Assembly (NCBI GenBank): GCA_021730635.1
Contig: JAJNNC010000012.1
Span: 124,001 to 188,000, forward strand
Direction: 5' to 3'
Length of the DNA: 64,000 bases
From: Catalimonadaceae bacterium JC749
Lineage (GTDB): Bacteria > Bacteroidota > Bacteroidia > Cytophagales > Cyclobacteriaceae
A program made the translations under genes and the position numbers. The notes beneath the pieces were generated by a model. It was not told where the DNA came from and did no database searches. It was given only the letters and a program-made list of their open reading frames with translations. The number at the start of each line of letters is the position of its first letter. Position 1 is the stretch's first letter. Positions 8,890-19,730 of this stretch are shown one piece after another.

Positions 8890-9957
8890 ATGAAGCTGGT
8901 TGGTTCCTCGGATATTTCTTACGCTTTCGTCCTTTCTGATGCCGTCTTGAGGAAATTATGTCAACTTCAGCAGATTCCTTTGAACGAGGAAGAAAATCTG
9001 CTTTTTTTTGGTCTGCGAGGCAGTAGGCTTGCCCTTCCGGAGTATGAAAGAGCTTATAGCTTTCAGCAGGAGCACCTTATCCAACTGTCCTCTACTGATT
9101 ATTTGCACCCTCGATGTCTGCTGGGGCAATGGCTGCCCTCAGAAAAGAAATTAGCTGTTTTTCCGGGAAGTACCGTACCGAACCTGGCCTATGTGTTGCA
9201 AAACCGGAAAAGCCGCTATGAATACAATTGTATGGTATATGGCAGCTACGTATACGAAAAATCAATTCACCCTTCTGATAATAGTTTTGAACCGCACCCG
9301 GCTTTTCGAATGCTGGAACAGGCCGTATTTCAGCTTGATCACTATACCTGTACAGCAGATCAGCAGTATGTCATCAGCTACCAGGAAGATGCCACTACGG
9401 AAGTAGGCTATGCAGGCAATCAGATCCACAGTGCCCGTAATAATCCTCGGAAAACACTCAATTTACCGTTTCGAGACGCTTCCTATTCTTCCCGGTTTTG
9501 TCTGGAAGACTACTACAGCAGCTTCGGATGCCAGGTTATTGTAGGGCAACCCGAAGCATATATTCCTTCCGGATACTACAATGGTACCTGGAATGCCTGG
9601 CATTATTTTCAGCATTATGCTTATGAAAGTATTACGCCTTCTCAAAAACGTTTCCGGTATCTGCTCTGGCCTGCCGCTGAAGCCTTTGCCATCACCAATG
9701 GCCATTCCATGCCGGTGTTGCGCTATGGTTCGTCAGGTGAAAACGTGAAAATCCTTCAAAAAGCGCTTCATCAACATTACCAACCACTGACCGGTAAAGC
9801 TTTCTACACCGGAGAAGTCGATGGGATTTATGGAGCGGAAACGGCTAAGGCAGTCATCAGATTTCAGAAAGTTGCTTTTGGGGGCAAAGCCAAAGGGTGG
9901 GTTGATCCAAGCACTCAGAAATATTTAGGAATTCATATGTGTACTACACCTTATTAA
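8890..9957 (+). CDS. Peptidoglycan-binding protein, LD-transpeptidase-like pattern
   Basis: A 355-residue protein without a signal peptide. Residues about 273-346 form a peptidoglycan-binding domain of the PG_binding_1 type ([18 protein letters not shown], then [19 protein letters not shown]). The long N-terminal part is not a family I can name. It does contain an NQIH motif at residues 177-180 and SFGCQVIVG at residues 211-219, which recalls the His...S-x-G-Cys signature of YkuD-type enzymes, with a longer gap. It is the first gene of the nine-gene block and lies 11 bases before the first large paralog. A role in cell-wall attachment or modification is inferred. Confidence 0.7.
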   Translation: MKLVGSSDISYAFVLSDAVLRKLCQLQQIPLNEEENLLFFGLRGSRLALPEYERAYSFQQEHLIQLSSTDYLHPRCLLGQWLPSEKKLAVFPGSTVPNLAYVLQNRKSRYEYNCMVYGSYVYEKSIHPSDNSFEPHPAFRMLEQAVFQLDHYTCTADQQYVISYQEDATTEVGYAGNQIHSARNNPRKTLNLPFRDASYSSRFCLEDYYSSFGCQVIVGQPEAYIPSGYYNGTWNAWHYFQHYAYESITPSQKRFRYLLWPAAEAFAITNGHSMPVLRYGSSGENVKILQKALHQHYQPLTGKAFYTGEVDGIYGAETAKAVIRFQKVAFGGKAKGWVDPSTQKYLGIHMCTTPY

Positions 9958-9968
9958 AAGTTAAAACT

Positions 9969-12650
9969 ATGTTATCCATCGAACACCAGGAAGTTATCAA
10001 AGGATATACGGTATTCCGTGACTTCTCCAACGAATCTCAATATTATTATTTACCCGACGACAAGGTAAAAATTGCTAAAAATGGTAAAGGTATTCAGTAT
10101 GTTGTATATACCGATGGCGAAGTGCTGGAGGGCGATAGTCCGGACTTTGATAAAGATCAGGATAGGGTGGGAGGTTTTCTGACACTGGAAGTGGAACTGG
10201 GTCCCAATGAAGAGGAGATTGAAGAACTTAAATCGGAGCTGGAAAGTAAAGTGGGCAGCCAGGTTCGGTTGGCACAAGCCCCTTTCAAAGATGGTAAAGT
10301 ATCCCTAGTCATGTTCGGACAGGAAGGAAATGGTGCCGGAGAGGGAAGTAGTGGCCCGGTCAGCTTTACGGTGGCAGGATCAGCCAAACCTTCCTTGTTT
10401 GGTCGGCAAACGGCTGTTTTCTCCCTTCGTTTGGGAGGCCGGGAAGCCCAGATCATGTGGAATCTGCTCAAAGAAGGAAGCCAGACCCAGATAGGTATTG
10501 TCTATGATCTGGATTTTCTGGGGGTAATGCCTGCTTACCACCTGGAAATTATCGTCGATTTTAAAGCCACTGAAAATTTCTGGAACCATAAATTCAATGC
10601 ATCTCTTGAGGTAGGCAATGAACAGCACAAGGTGATTGCCAGTGCTGATGTGGACTGGATGGTCCGGGAACTAATCAATGAAGGCAGCATTGTGGTCAAG
10701 CAGGTCGTATATTCGGAAGGAGAACGCGATACAAATCCCCTCGGTGATGATCCTACCGCCATTGAGCTGGTGAAAAAACTGATGGCGCCTACCTTGTTCA
10801 ATGCGACCGCCATTCCATCCTCCGATTACACAGCCGTTACAGAGGAGGTGATCAACCGGCAACAGGAACGGCCTGCGGATGCCGATGGAGATCCGCCTGT
10901 GGTGGATAGCGGTACCCCTGGCCAACCCATTCGGGGCGCTGGCGCTGACGACGATAGGAAAGATCGTCCGGTAACACCGCCGGGGACGGGTACGGGCACT
11001 GGCACAGGTCCCGGAACGGGCACAGGGACGGGTACGGGTCCAGGGACTGGAACAGGAACCGGCACCGGTCCAGGAACTGGCACTGGCACTGGAACGGGTC
11101 CCACAGGCCCAGGAACAGGAACCGGCACTGGCACTGGTACAGGTCCCGGAACGGGCACAGGGACGGGTACGGGTCCAGGGACTGGAACTGGTACTGGCCC
11201 AAAGACCGGTACAGGTACAGGAACCGGCACGGGTTCAGGAAAAGAGCCTCCTGCTGAAGACACTGACAAATCAGATATTGGTGTCAATGTTAATATCGGC
11301 TATTCATTAAAAAGAAGAGAAATCACAGAGAAAGTGAAACGTCGCTTTGTCTTCGATAAAGCAGAAGCCAAAGTGCATGCCTATCATCCGGGCGGAGCCC
11401 TTTCCCTGGAAGATACTGCCTTTGATGTTGACAAGCAGGTGAAACTGGTACGATTGGGTGAAGGGCCTTTCAAAGAAATTGAAATTGAAGCCCGTGCCAG
11501 CTTTGACTTTTCCCAGTTTGCCATTCGGGAAGCTATCGTCCATATTTCCTATGGTTTCCGTGGAACCAAAGGTGATAAATCCAATCGCTTACATGAACTG
11601 AGCTTAACCCTTTCGGCGACCTCCCCCCGGCAGTTTGTTAAATTCTTTGTGGATGCTCATGGCACGCTGAGCTATGACTACTTTGTAGAATTTATCCACG
11701 AGCCCGGTTCTATCATCGGTACGCATGAAACCAAAATCACGTCCCGCTTATTCGAAAATGTGACCGAACGTGATATCTCGATCAACATAGACGATCATTC
11801 GCCTTTGGTTCCGGTAGAAATTCAGGTAGGCAACCTGCAGTTTACGGAGGATAGTATCCAATCTGTACAGGTATTTCTGGCTCCCGAAAAGGGCGGTAAT
11901 GGTCGTACCACTATCATGAATGCGGGTAGCCCGACGAATGCCAAATATCTGGTCTTTCCCTCTAAAGAAGACACTCCTGAGTATTTTAAAAAAGAACTAT
12001 TCTTCTTCCAGGGAGAAACGTTAACCTTCGAGCATGAGAAACAAAAAGATGCCCAGGCCATTGTCAATACCCCGGCCACCCGCATTTTCAAGGTAGCTCC
12101 CAATCTGATCAACACCGGTAACTTGACCCGGCAGGCCCTGGTCGATGTGATTTACCGTAACCTGAGAGGAGAAGAAAAGAAAACCACGCTGAATCTCACA
12201 CCTGAGGAGAGCCGGAGAGAGTTTTCTGTACTGGTAGAAGAAACAGATCCCAGGGTGTGGCAGGGACGTACCCGTTTTGTACTCAACGACGGGCGCATCC
12301 TGGAAGGCGACTGGATTCATTATGACATCGCTGAACCGCTGATCAATCTGGATAACAGTGGCTTCCGGGTCATTAAAATGATCGCCCTGTTAGGAGAGGC
12401 TACCTTCAGTGGTACTATCGCAGCCCTGGAAGTACGGGTTTTTGATCCCGACCAGGAAGCCCTGGGCGTCACCATGCTCTTACGGTCAGGAAAGTCAGAA
12501 GACCAGGCCATCGTGCCCGATGTGCCGGTGACCAAAGCCCTGAAAGCAGATGTGAAAATCTTCAGGAAAGATGGCACCTCGGAAACACAAGCCTTCATCA
12601 TATCTCCCGGCACTAGTGAATTTTTACTACCAGTGACCGCTATTAATTGA
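9969..12650 (+). CDS. Large paralog 1, with Gly-Thr linker
   Basis: An 893-residue protein of unknown function. The start is taken at 9969 because the upstream in-frame ATG at 9939 lies inside the previous gene, and 9969 follows an A-rich TTAAAACT. The N-terminal part carries the marks shared with the downstream paralogs: VFRDF about residue 15, YYYLP about residue 25, the [14 protein letters not shown] block near 140, the VYDLDF block near 180, and LINEGSIVV near 230. Then comes a low-complexity Gly-Thr-Pro linker (about residues 338-424) and a C-terminal half made of beta-rich repeats. There is no signal peptide and no membrane segment. The similarity to the neighbours is seen directly; the function is unknown. 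Confidence 0.85.
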   Translation: MLSIEHQEVIKGYTVFRDFSNESQYYYLPDDKVKIAKNGKGIQYVVYTDGEVLEGDSPDFDKDQDRVGGFLTLEVELGPNEEEIEELKSELESKVGSQVRLAQAPFKDGKVSLVMFGQEGNGAGEGSSGPVSFTVAGSAKPSLFGRQTAVFSLRLGGREAQIMWNLLKEGSQTQIGIVYDLDFLGVMPAYHLEIIVDFKATENFWNHKFNASLEVGNEQHKVIASADVDWMVRELINEGSIVVKQVVYSEGERDTNPLGDDPTAIELVKKLMAPTLFNATAIPSSDYTAVTEEVINRQQERPADADGDPPVVDSGTPGQPIRGAGADDDRKDRPVTPPGTGTGTGTGPGTGTGTGTGPGTGTGTGTGPGTGTGTGTGPTGPGTGTGTGTGTGPGTGTGTGTGPGTGTGTGPKTGTGTGTGTGSGKEPPAEDTDKSDIGVNVNIGYSLKRREITEKVKRRFVFDKAEAKVHAYHPGGALSLEDTAFDVDKQVKLVRLGEGPFKEIEIEARASFDFSQFAIREAIVHISYGFRGTKGDKSNRLHELSLTLSATSPRQFVKFFVDAHGTLSYDYFVEFIHEPGSIIGTHETKITSRLFENVTERDISINIDDHSPLVPVEIQVGNLQFTEDSIQSVQVFLAPEKGGNGRTTIMNAGSPTNAKYLVFPSKEDTPEYFKKELFFFQGETLTFEHEKQKDAQAIVNTPATRIFKVAPNLINTGNLTRQALVDVIYRNLRGEEKKTTLNLTPEESRREFSVLVEETDPRVWQGRTRFVLNDGRILEGDWIHYDIAEPLINLDNSGFRVIKMIALLGEATFSGTIAALEVRVFDPDQEALGVTMLLRSGKSEDQAIVPDVPVTKALKADVKIFRKDGTSETQAFIISPGTSEFLLPVTAIN
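10982..11241 (+). repeat. Gly-Thr coding low-complexity tract
   Basis: The stretch encodes alternating Gly and Thr with a Pro about every ten residues ([11 protein letters not shown] pattern). It contains an exact 50-bp duplication (11004-11053 equals 11139-11188), offset by 135 bases and therefore in frame by 45 codons. This shows growth by duplication or slippage. The codon choice for Gly and Thr still varies within the tract. Confidence 0.9.
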
Positions 12651-12680
12651 CACATTCTTTCACCATTAAATGCTTGAACC

Positions 12681-15161
12681 ATGTTAATGTTATTCCCCAG
12701 TATTAAAGTTCCTGGTCTGGAAGACATAGAAATCTTTCGGGACCACCAAAAACATGATCAATTCTATGCGCTCAGATCTATCCCTTCGGTAGCACGGGAC
12801 AAGGATGGCAAACCTGCCCTGAGTTTTATGTTCTTTGAGCGCAATGCCGATATTGCCTATGCCAGTAGCCCGAATAAAGAGCTGATTGAAGCCCAATTGG
12901 GTCAACTCCTGGTCACGGTAGATTTATCGGTCAGCCCGGAGGAGCACAAAATCATCAGCGATTATCTCAGAGACCAGGTGTTAAACAACCATCAGTTGCC
13001 CTTTGTACGGCTTTATCATCGTATTACCAAACGAACGATTCCTGAAACGAAGATAGAACCTAAACTAGCGTACCCCGATACCTGGAAAGAAGGAACCGCC
13101 CGCCTGGAAATATTGGAAGGACTGGGAGATACTTTTAAGAAAAGCTCCAGTGCGGAAGTGAAACCTTCGCTGGTAGGTTCTAATTCCGCAGCCTTCTACG
13201 CTACTTTTGGCATTGAAGGAGCCCAAATCTACTACGATGCGCTCACCAAGGGTTATAAAGACGAAGAAGGAGAAGAAGAGAAAACGCCCCTGCAAGCCAT
13301 TGTCCGCTATGATTTGAAGGGCTTTGCTTTTGTGCCAAATCTGGAAGTGAAGGTAACGGGCCGTGCCAGCCAGATGTATGACTTCATACAGGAACGTACG
13401 GTAGACTACCAGAAAGAAATTGAGCAGGGGAAGCGCACCACTACCAAAAAGTTTCTGGGAATCACCTATTCTAAAAAAACGACCACCTACGACAAGAAGA
13501 TTGATATATCCAAAAGCGATATTACAACCTTGACAGAAGAGATGATCGACCGTAAGATCATCAACATCGAGATTACAGACTTTGGCGATGTGGCTGCCAA
13601 CAGTGAGGAGAAAAAGGAGGTAGAGGAAAACCTGAGAAATACACTCATCGATACCATCATGAACACCATTGTGGCTTCTTTCTTCCAGACGGCCTTTATC
13701 GGACAAGAAGATACCGGAAGCTCAACCGAGGGAACGACTACCCAACCGCAGGCTGATCCTACTCTGCCGCTCAACTGGAATGAGCAATTTATTAAAAACC
13801 AGCATCTCTATTATCACTTTAAAAATGAGATAGACAAAACGAAAATTACGGATATCTACTTCCACTTCAAGAAGAATGGCACGGTAGAGTTCAACCGCTA
13901 TCCTAATGGAACCCTGGCCACTCAGCTAACAGAAAGTGAAAGGAAAGCGCTGGTTCGGCACATTGATATCAGCAGTCCGGAAGTACAGATTCTGGAGGTG
14001 CAGGTAAAAGTGAATGCGGATTTTGCAGCAGATAACATTCACTCCATCATTGTGAACCTTAACTACAGCCAGAAAGATTTTAAATCCGGTGTGGTGAGGG
14101 AAAATGCCAAATCCTTCCTGTTTGAGACAGGGACAGAAGTCTATACTTTCCGGGTCACGATGGCCCGCAATGAGAAAGGGGAGTTGCTGGACTTCTACAA
14201 TGCCACCGCTAAAATATCCTACAAAGGCACCGCCGAAGCCCCTCCACCCATAGAGCTGAAAGAATACAGCGACCGGGCCCTGGTCATTTCTTATGATAAA
14301 CTGGGTTTTATCACGGTCAACGCCAGCGCCGGCGATATAGACTGGTCTACCATACGGGAAGCAGTGGTAGATCTGGAATATAGGGCGGAGCCTGACAAAC
14401 CTGATACCCGGAAGCAGATCCGTTTGAGCGAGGCAGCTCCCACGGGCAACTGGAAGTGCTTTATGTATGGCCACAAAGAAAAGCAATACCGTTATAAGGT
14501 AAAGTATTTTTATACCGACGGCACAGAATCCGAGACGGAATTCAAAGAAGACACCCGGGATACGCTCATCATTGACGATAACCTCACCGGTCGTATCAAG
14601 GCTTCTTTTGACGTCATCATGGATGCCAATACCGTGACTTCAGCCAAGATAGAAATTCTGTACCAGGATGCTTCACAGCAAATCGCTGAAGAGTATTCCA
14701 AATGGTTTACAGCCTCCGAAACCTGGGACTGGAACATGCGCCTGCGGGAAAACGCGACCAACCGTTTCAAATACCGCTATTTTGTACAATACACGGATGG
14801 GCTGGTCAAAACTTCCGACTGGATGGAGGCTGGCAGTGATGAAGACATTCCTCCGGTAGACATCAAACGCTACGAACGTGCGCTCACCATCGACGGTGGT
14901 TTGCTGGACTGGACCAAGTGGAAAATGGTGTATGTCAATGTAAAGTATGCCGATGAAGCCAACCTGTATGTAAAATCAGAAATGTTGCGCTTTGATCAGT
15001 CTACGCCTATGCAATCGTTCAGGGTGCTGGCCTTTCAGCCCGATGCGAACCACTATAGCTATAGCCTGAAGTTTGCCTCCAATGAAGGTATTGTGGATGT
15101 GCCTGAAACTTCTCTGGACAGCGGCGTGCTGATTCTGGAAGAGCCTACCGTCAATGCATAA
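12681..15161 (+). CDS. Large paralog 2
   Basis: An 826-residue protein without signal peptide or membrane segment. It shares with the other members an IFRDH block about residue 18, FYAL about 28, the KPSLVGSNSAAF block near residue 157, a RYDLKGFAF block near 210 and IDRKIINIEI near 285. A Lys/Thr-rich insert (RTTTKKFLGITYSKKTTTY) sits between the last two blocks. The C-terminal half has at least three repeats of about 95 residues, each with a W-x-x-V-x-V-x-Y strand, an aromatic-rich YRYKVKYFYTDGT strand and a final hydrophobic LII or LTI. These look like Ig or fibronectin-type sandwiches. It follows paralog 1 by 30 bases. Function unknown. Confidence 0.85.
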   Translation: MLMLFPSIKVPGLEDIEIFRDHQKHDQFYALRSIPSVARDKDGKPALSFMFFERNADIAYASSPNKELIEAQLGQLLVTVDLSVSPEEHKIISDYLRDQVLNNHQLPFVRLYHRITKRTIPETKIEPKLAYPDTWKEGTARLEILEGLGDTFKKSSSAEVKPSLVGSNSAAFYATFGIEGAQIYYDALTKGYKDEEGEEEKTPLQAIVRYDLKGFAFVPNLEVKVTGRASQMYDFIQERTVDYQKEIEQGKRTTTKKFLGITYSKKTTTYDKKIDISKSDITTLTEEMIDRKIINIEITDFGDVAANSEEKKEVEENLRNTLIDTIMNTIVASFFQTAFIGQEDTGSSTEGTTTQPQADPTLPLNWNEQFIKNQHLYYHFKNEIDKTKITDIYFHFKKNGTVEFNRYPNGTLATQLTESERKALVRHIDISSPEVQILEVQVKVNADFAADNIHSIIVNLNYSQKDFKSGVVRENAKSFLFETGTEVYTFRVTMARNEKGELLDFYNATAKISYKGTAEAPPPIELKEYSDRALVISYDKLGFITVNASAGDIDWSTIREAVVDLEYRAEPDKPDTRKQIRLSEAAPTGNWKCFMYGHKEKQYRYKVKYFYTDGTESETEFKEDTRDTLIIDDNLTGRIKASFDVIMDANTVTSAKIEILYQDASQQIAEEYSKWFTASETWDWNMRLRENATNRFKYRYFVQYTDGLVKTSDWMEAGSDEDIPPVDIKRYERALTIDGGLLDWTKWKMVYVNVKYADEANLYVKSEMLRFDQSTPMQSFRVLAFQPDANHYSYSLKFASNEGIVDVPETSLDSGVLILEEPTVNA

Positions 15162-15274
15162 ACAGGTGCCAGGCTGAATTATCTGTTACTGTTGCCGGCG
15201 TGATTTCCGGCAGCAGTACCCTTCAAAAACATCAGAATTATTTTCCTGTCAAAGACATCATAAATGTAAGCAAG

Positions 15275-17416
15275 ATGCCAGAAACAATTGCAAAAAACCC
15301 CGTTCATAAAAACGCTATCAAGACGACGAAGCTGTTGTATCCTGTCCAGTCTAATGTGTTTCACATGATTAAATTCGCCCCAGCCACGACAGCTATTAAT
15401 TACCTGTCGGAAGCACCGGTAGAAGACAAAATATATCAGTATGGTGGACAAAACTATGCCCGTCCGCAATTCAGGCTGATCAGGCGAGGGGGTACAATGG
15501 GTATTCCGGAATCTGACGCCTTTTGGTTTTCCAAAGATGAGCAGGACCAGATGAGGCTCAATTTAATTATAGAGGCTTATCGGGAGGAAGTGAATGTCAT
15601 GCCCCTGGACTTTCGTGGGGTCACCATGAGTTTTATGTATCATAATGCCCAACAGGAAGTGGTCAGCCTGCCGCTGGAAGTGACAGAAACTGCTTCTATG
15701 CGGGCGGTCAATGTGCTGAAACATATCCACGCGCATACTCTCATTGAAGAAACGCAACAAGAGGCTGTCTACCGTGCCCTGACCGATGCCAACTTAATGG
15801 CAGGCATACACATTGAGGTTGAGATATGGTGGCAACAAGCCAATGATACTAGTCCTGATGCTAGTGCTACACCTCCTGCAGAATCTCCTGAAATTACACC
15901 GAAGCGGTGGTGGGCCGTTAAGCACATTAAAACACCTCCCATTCTTTTTAAGAAAGTAACCAGTGATATCCGTGTTACAACACCCCTGCCCACCACTTCT
16001 GAGCCTCAGAAAGTGATGTATGCACAAAAGATCAGGCTGCATTTTGACCAGGGTAACCAAATGGTATTTGGAGGATTCTTTTCTACACTGGAATCCAAAG
16101 GGCTGACCTGGCAGTATGGACAAAAGGTAAACTTGCAGGACCCCACCCAGCCATACTTCTTTTATTTTCGTCCGACCCATGACCCGGACACATTTTTCTT
16201 TCTTCCACAGGTTTTCCGCCTGCAGGTGAATGAAAGCACCGGGTTACCCAAGATTGGCATTGCCATGTATAAGGAAAATCCTGACGATGAGGCTGCCAAG
16301 TATCGTATCAATATTACCTTACAGATTGTTCCGTATTTTCATCCCAAGGCTAAAAAAGATTTGCTGGATCACCTGTTTAATGCGTCGGGTGGGAAAATAA
16401 AATACATCAGCCATTTATTGTTAGGAGGTTTCAAATCAGCCGCTTTCCGGGTCAATCCGGCCTTTCAGGATATCAATGCCAAACTGGCCGGTACGGTTAC
16501 GGAGACACTCTCTGAAATTAACCCTTCCGTGGGCTTCACCCTTTCCGTAGATACCACCATTGAGTCCTTTGGCAACTTTAAGAAAATGCTGCTGGAAGGG
16601 TTTCATATCGGAGACATCATTTTCCAACTCGAGCAGGAAAAAGAAGGCACGGTGGTACTGGAGGACAGTAAGGCTATTCCGGTAGAGCTGGATCTCAAAA
16701 AACTGGGAAACATCCCTGTCCATCTTGAGCTGATTCCTCCGCAGGAAGCGGGCAATGCGCCAGTAGGGGTTAAGATAAAAAATACCCATGACAAGCCTTT
16801 GCAGGTAGAAGGGATAGAACTCACCCTGCTGTCTGTCATTGATGATTACGTCTATGACGTAGATTATACCTTATCCACGGATTGGCAAACCTGGCCCCTG
16901 GCTTTATCCACAGAGCGTACTGAGGAGAAACTGCTCCTCAAGGGAGAAGATATCAAGGAACTCTCCGGAGAGGATATGGCCTGGAATAGTCTGATCTGCG
17001 AACCGCATGGCGTCCGCTTTGATGTAAACGGGGAGATAGTCATGGAACAGGTCATCGACTATGCGAGCAGTGAAGGAGAGCAATGGGACCTGCAGCTTCG
17101 TTGCCCTTTGTTTGAAGGGTGGAATACGCTGACCGGGGAAGAAAAGGCCCCTTATGAAAAAATAATCAATATGCTGGTGGAAGTAAAAGATGAAGAAGGG
17201 GCTGTCAAGTCGGTAGAGCTTTCCCGGGATCAACCGAAAAATACCCTGCGGATGACCCGTTCGCTGGCACAACTGCTTAAGCATACCTCTCTGAAAAACA
17301 GAACCTACGAATATCGACAGAAAAACATCATGGCTACTGCCCAATCGGATTGGAGCGACTGGCAAACCAGCGAAAGCACCGGTGCCAATTTTCTGTACAT
17401 CTATCCTAAAGTATAA
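15275..17416 (+). CDS. Large divergent relative, paralog 3
   Basis: A 713-residue protein. The frame is open from a GTG at 15200, but the ATG at 15275 is preferred. It is the most divergent member. The first 300 residues match nothing in the neighbours and carry a Pro-rich segment (DTSPDASATPPAESPEITP). A DPDTFFFLPQVFRLQV block about residue 304 then resembles the N-terminal aromatic block of the other members (FYALRSIPSV type), and a GGFKSAAFRV block follows about residue 388. The C-terminal WSDW and LYIYP stretches resemble the final strands of the sandwich repeats. No signal peptide is seen. Membership in the family is an inference from these blocks and from position in the same operon. 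Confidence 0.75.
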   Translation: MPETIAKNPVHKNAIKTTKLLYPVQSNVFHMIKFAPATTAINYLSEAPVEDKIYQYGGQNYARPQFRLIRRGGTMGIPESDAFWFSKDEQDQMRLNLIIEAYREEVNVMPLDFRGVTMSFMYHNAQQEVVSLPLEVTETASMRAVNVLKHIHAHTLIEETQQEAVYRALTDANLMAGIHIEVEIWWQQANDTSPDASATPPAESPEITPKRWWAVKHIKTPPILFKKVTSDIRVTTPLPTTSEPQKVMYAQKIRLHFDQGNQMVFGGFFSTLESKGLTWQYGQKVNLQDPTQPYFFYFRPTHDPDTFFFLPQVFRLQVNESTGLPKIGIAMYKENPDDEAAKYRINITLQIVPYFHPKAKKDLLDHLFNASGGKIKYISHLLLGGFKSAAFRVNPAFQDINAKLAGTVTETLSEINPSVGFTLSVDTTIESFGNFKKMLLEGFHIGDIIFQLEQEKEGTVVLEDSKAIPVELDLKKLGNIPVHLELIPPQEAGNAPVGVKIKNTHDKPLQVEGIELTLLSVIDDYVYDVDYTLSTDWQTWPLALSTERTEEKLLLKGEDIKELSGEDMAWNSLICEPHGVRFDVNGEIVMEQVIDYASSEGEQWDLQLRCPLFEGWNTLTGEEKAPYEKIINMLVEVKDEEGAVKSVELSRDQPKNTLRMTRSLAQLLKHTSLKNRTYEYRQKNIMATAQSDWSDWQTSESTGANFLYIYPKV

Positions 17417-17434
17417 CCTAAAATAGTAAGAACC

Positions 17435-19723
17435 ATGTTATCACCTATTGCCGTTTTGAACCTTAACGAAGCCGTTGTCTTTCCTGATGACCAGGATTGC
17501 AACTTGTTTTATATACTGTCAACCACGCCTCGAATCCGGATGCAGGATGATTCACCTGTCTTCAGCGGACTTTTCTGGACCGACCAGGCCAATGGAGCTT
17601 CCGGTTCGGTAGCCGGTCTGATGGGTGGTTGGATCAACTTTGATGTCAACCTGGGAATCACCGATGAACTGCGGGATAAAGTGAAGCAGGAAATAAAAAA
17701 AGCAGACATACAGGAGGCCAGGAGAAAACAAATCGCCAAAGAAGAAATAGAAAGACTGACCCTCATTGCCAAAGCCAGAGGAGAATCTTCAGTGCCCGAC
17801 CCGGACCTGCCCGAAATCGGAGATATCCACTTCGGTGCTATCCAGTTTACGGAAGGAACCGTCACACTACTGGAAGAAACCGCAGGGGGTATGGTCGCCT
17901 GGTCTTCTGCCGGTGGACCGGCCAGCCTGATAGGTGATAACAATGCGGCTTTTGCCCTTCGCCTCAATCCGGAAGGCGCTGCCGTGTGGTACAAAGCCCT
18001 GAAAGATGATGTAAAAGCCATCAGCGTGCGTTACGACCTGAAGTTTCAGGCTCGTCTTCCCAGCCTGGAGATCCGGGCCTGGGCAGGTTCTACCCAAAGC
18101 TCAGAGATCAACCGTAAGGTGGAAAGAGTATGGCGCAACACCGACCAGGGGTGTTCAGATGCGGATGTAGAGCGGATCAACGTGAAAGAGGTGCGGGAAA
18201 GCCTGCTGGAAGAGGGGCTGATGAACATAGAAATCAATAAAGGGTCTACCCAGATTTCTGATGAACATGTGAGCCAGTTGCGTAATCTGGCCATCCAGCT
18301 CATCGATGAAAAGATCAAAGAAATCATCAAAAGCCGGATTCATGGCATGACCGAAGAAGAAAGGCGTACTTCCATGATTGAAGTGATGACCGAGGAGGTC
18401 TCTTCTTTCGTAGAACTGCGTTTTACCCAGCGGGATGTGGTCACCTGGTCGGTAGCGCCCCAGGCTACGCTCATGAACTTTTTGCAGGGTATATCAGAAA
18501 CGGATAAAAAACATGTTACCCAACTGGTAGACCTGAGTGATCCGGTGGTGAGTACGGTAGAAATCCCCGTGCAGGTGAATGCACCCTGGGATGCCACTCC
18601 CTTCGTAACCTCTGTGAAGGTGATAGCACTATACCCTTCCGCCAATGAGGAAAAGTCATGGATATTCTCTAAAGCCCAAAACACGGATACCTGGCGGTTC
18701 CGCCGTCCGTCCAATGATGATGGTATCGTGGAATACTCCTATGAGGTATACTTCATGGGGCGCTCCGAACCTCTGGTGGTGTCTGGGAAAAAAACCAATG
18801 GCACCCTCAACATTGAAGTAGGGAAGGTAGGGGTCATTGATCTCAACTTTAAGCCTCACCCAATTCTCAGCTCCCTTTCCGGAAAAAACCAGGTGACCAC
18901 CATCCAGGTCGATGTGCAATACAAAGGAGCAGATGCAGCAGAGCATTTTGCCACGTCCCTCGTCTTTAAACCGGAAGAACTGGAAGGGAAAAAGTTAGAA
19001 AGAAGCATTTTCCGCCCCATTGATGCGCCTGTAGATTATCAGGTGAAATACTACAATAAAGATGGCAGCACGGTAGATCTTCCCCAGAAAAAATACTACC
19101 TGTCTGAAAGCCAGACAGGGGATGTGTTTACACCCAGCCCCTATGAAGATACCCTGGAGCTGGGGGTAGAATTGGGTATACAGCCTGATGAAAGCCTGAA
19201 AAAAGTGTTGGTAGAGTTTCTGTACCAGGATACTGTCCATGATTTTGAGAGCCAGGAAAAGGTAGTACTGGCCGCCGAAGACGATTGGGATGCTGTGGTG
19301 GCACGGCTGGTACAGGTAGATCGCAACCAGCAGGATTTTTCTTATCGATATCGCCTGCTCGGTGACAATACGATCGCCCGTAGCGGATGGATCAAAGCCT
19401 CCGGCGATCAGACGTTGGTGTTGCCCATCCTGCCCGTTACCATCGATATCAGCAGACTTCAACTGGGAGAGAAGTATTTGAATATTATTCTGGAGCTGTT
19501 GTATGAAGAACCAGGCAGCGAGGAAAGTATCAGGCAACAGATCTTTTTGTCTCAGCATGATGCCGGCAAGCCTCTGCACTGGTACATTCCCAGGATGAAT
19601 GCTTCTCATGAGACCTATACCTATGCGCTTACCCTTTTTCCACCGACAGGAGAAAGCATCACCATAGAGCCCCAAACGGCTAGAGGCCGATTTCTGATCA
19701 TTCAAGAACCCGTACATCAATAG
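17435..19723 (+). CDS. Large paralog 4
   Basis: A 762-residue protein without signal peptide. The conserved blocks are VVFPDD near residue 15, FYIL near 25, the PASLIGDNNAAFAL block near 165, VRYDLKFQARLPSLEIRAW near 195 and LLEEGLMNIEI near 255. A Lys/Glu-rich helical segment (about residues 85-115) separates the first two parts. The C-terminal half holds at least three beta-sandwich-like repeats, each with a V-x-V-x-Y or VLVEFLY strand and a YRYRL-type strand. It starts 18 bases after the previous gene, behind an A-rich AGTAAGAACC. Function unknown. Confidence 0.85.
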   Translation: MLSPIAVLNLNEAVVFPDDQDCNLFYILSTTPRIRMQDDSPVFSGLFWTDQANGASGSVAGLMGGWINFDVNLGITDELRDKVKQEIKKADIQEARRKQIAKEEIERLTLIAKARGESSVPDPDLPEIGDIHFGAIQFTEGTVTLLEETAGGMVAWSSAGGPASLIGDNNAAFALRLNPEGAAVWYKALKDDVKAISVRYDLKFQARLPSLEIRAWAGSTQSSEINRKVERVWRNTDQGCSDADVERINVKEVRESLLEEGLMNIEINKGSTQISDEHVSQLRNLAIQLIDEKIKEIIKSRIHGMTEEERRTSMIEVMTEEVSSFVELRFTQRDVVTWSVAPQATLMNFLQGISETDKKHVTQLVDLSDPVVSTVEIPVQVNAPWDATPFVTSVKVIALYPSANEEKSWIFSKAQNTDTWRFRRPSNDDGIVEYSYEVYFMGRSEPLVVSGKKTNGTLNIEVGKVGVIDLNFKPHPILSSLSGKNQVTTIQVDVQYKGADAAEHFATSLVFKPEELEGKKLERSIFRPIDAPVDYQVKYYNKDGSTVDLPQKKYYLSESQTGDVFTPSPYEDTLELGVELGIQPDESLKKVLVEFLYQDTVHDFESQEKVVLAAEDDWDAVVARLVQVDRNQQDFSYRYRLLGDNTIARSGWIKASGDQTLVLPILPVTIDISRLQLGEKYLNIILELLYEEPGSEESIRQQIFLSQHDAGKPLHWYIPRMNASHETYTYALTLFPPTGESITIEPQTARGRFLIIQEPVHQ

Positions 19724-19730
19724 AAAAGTT

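Noticed and set aside
10826-11287. Minus-strand frame rich in Pro-Val repeats
   Set aside because: It is the complement of the Gly-Thr tract of paralog 1; the repeats are a reading of the same low-complexity DNA and there is no start context.
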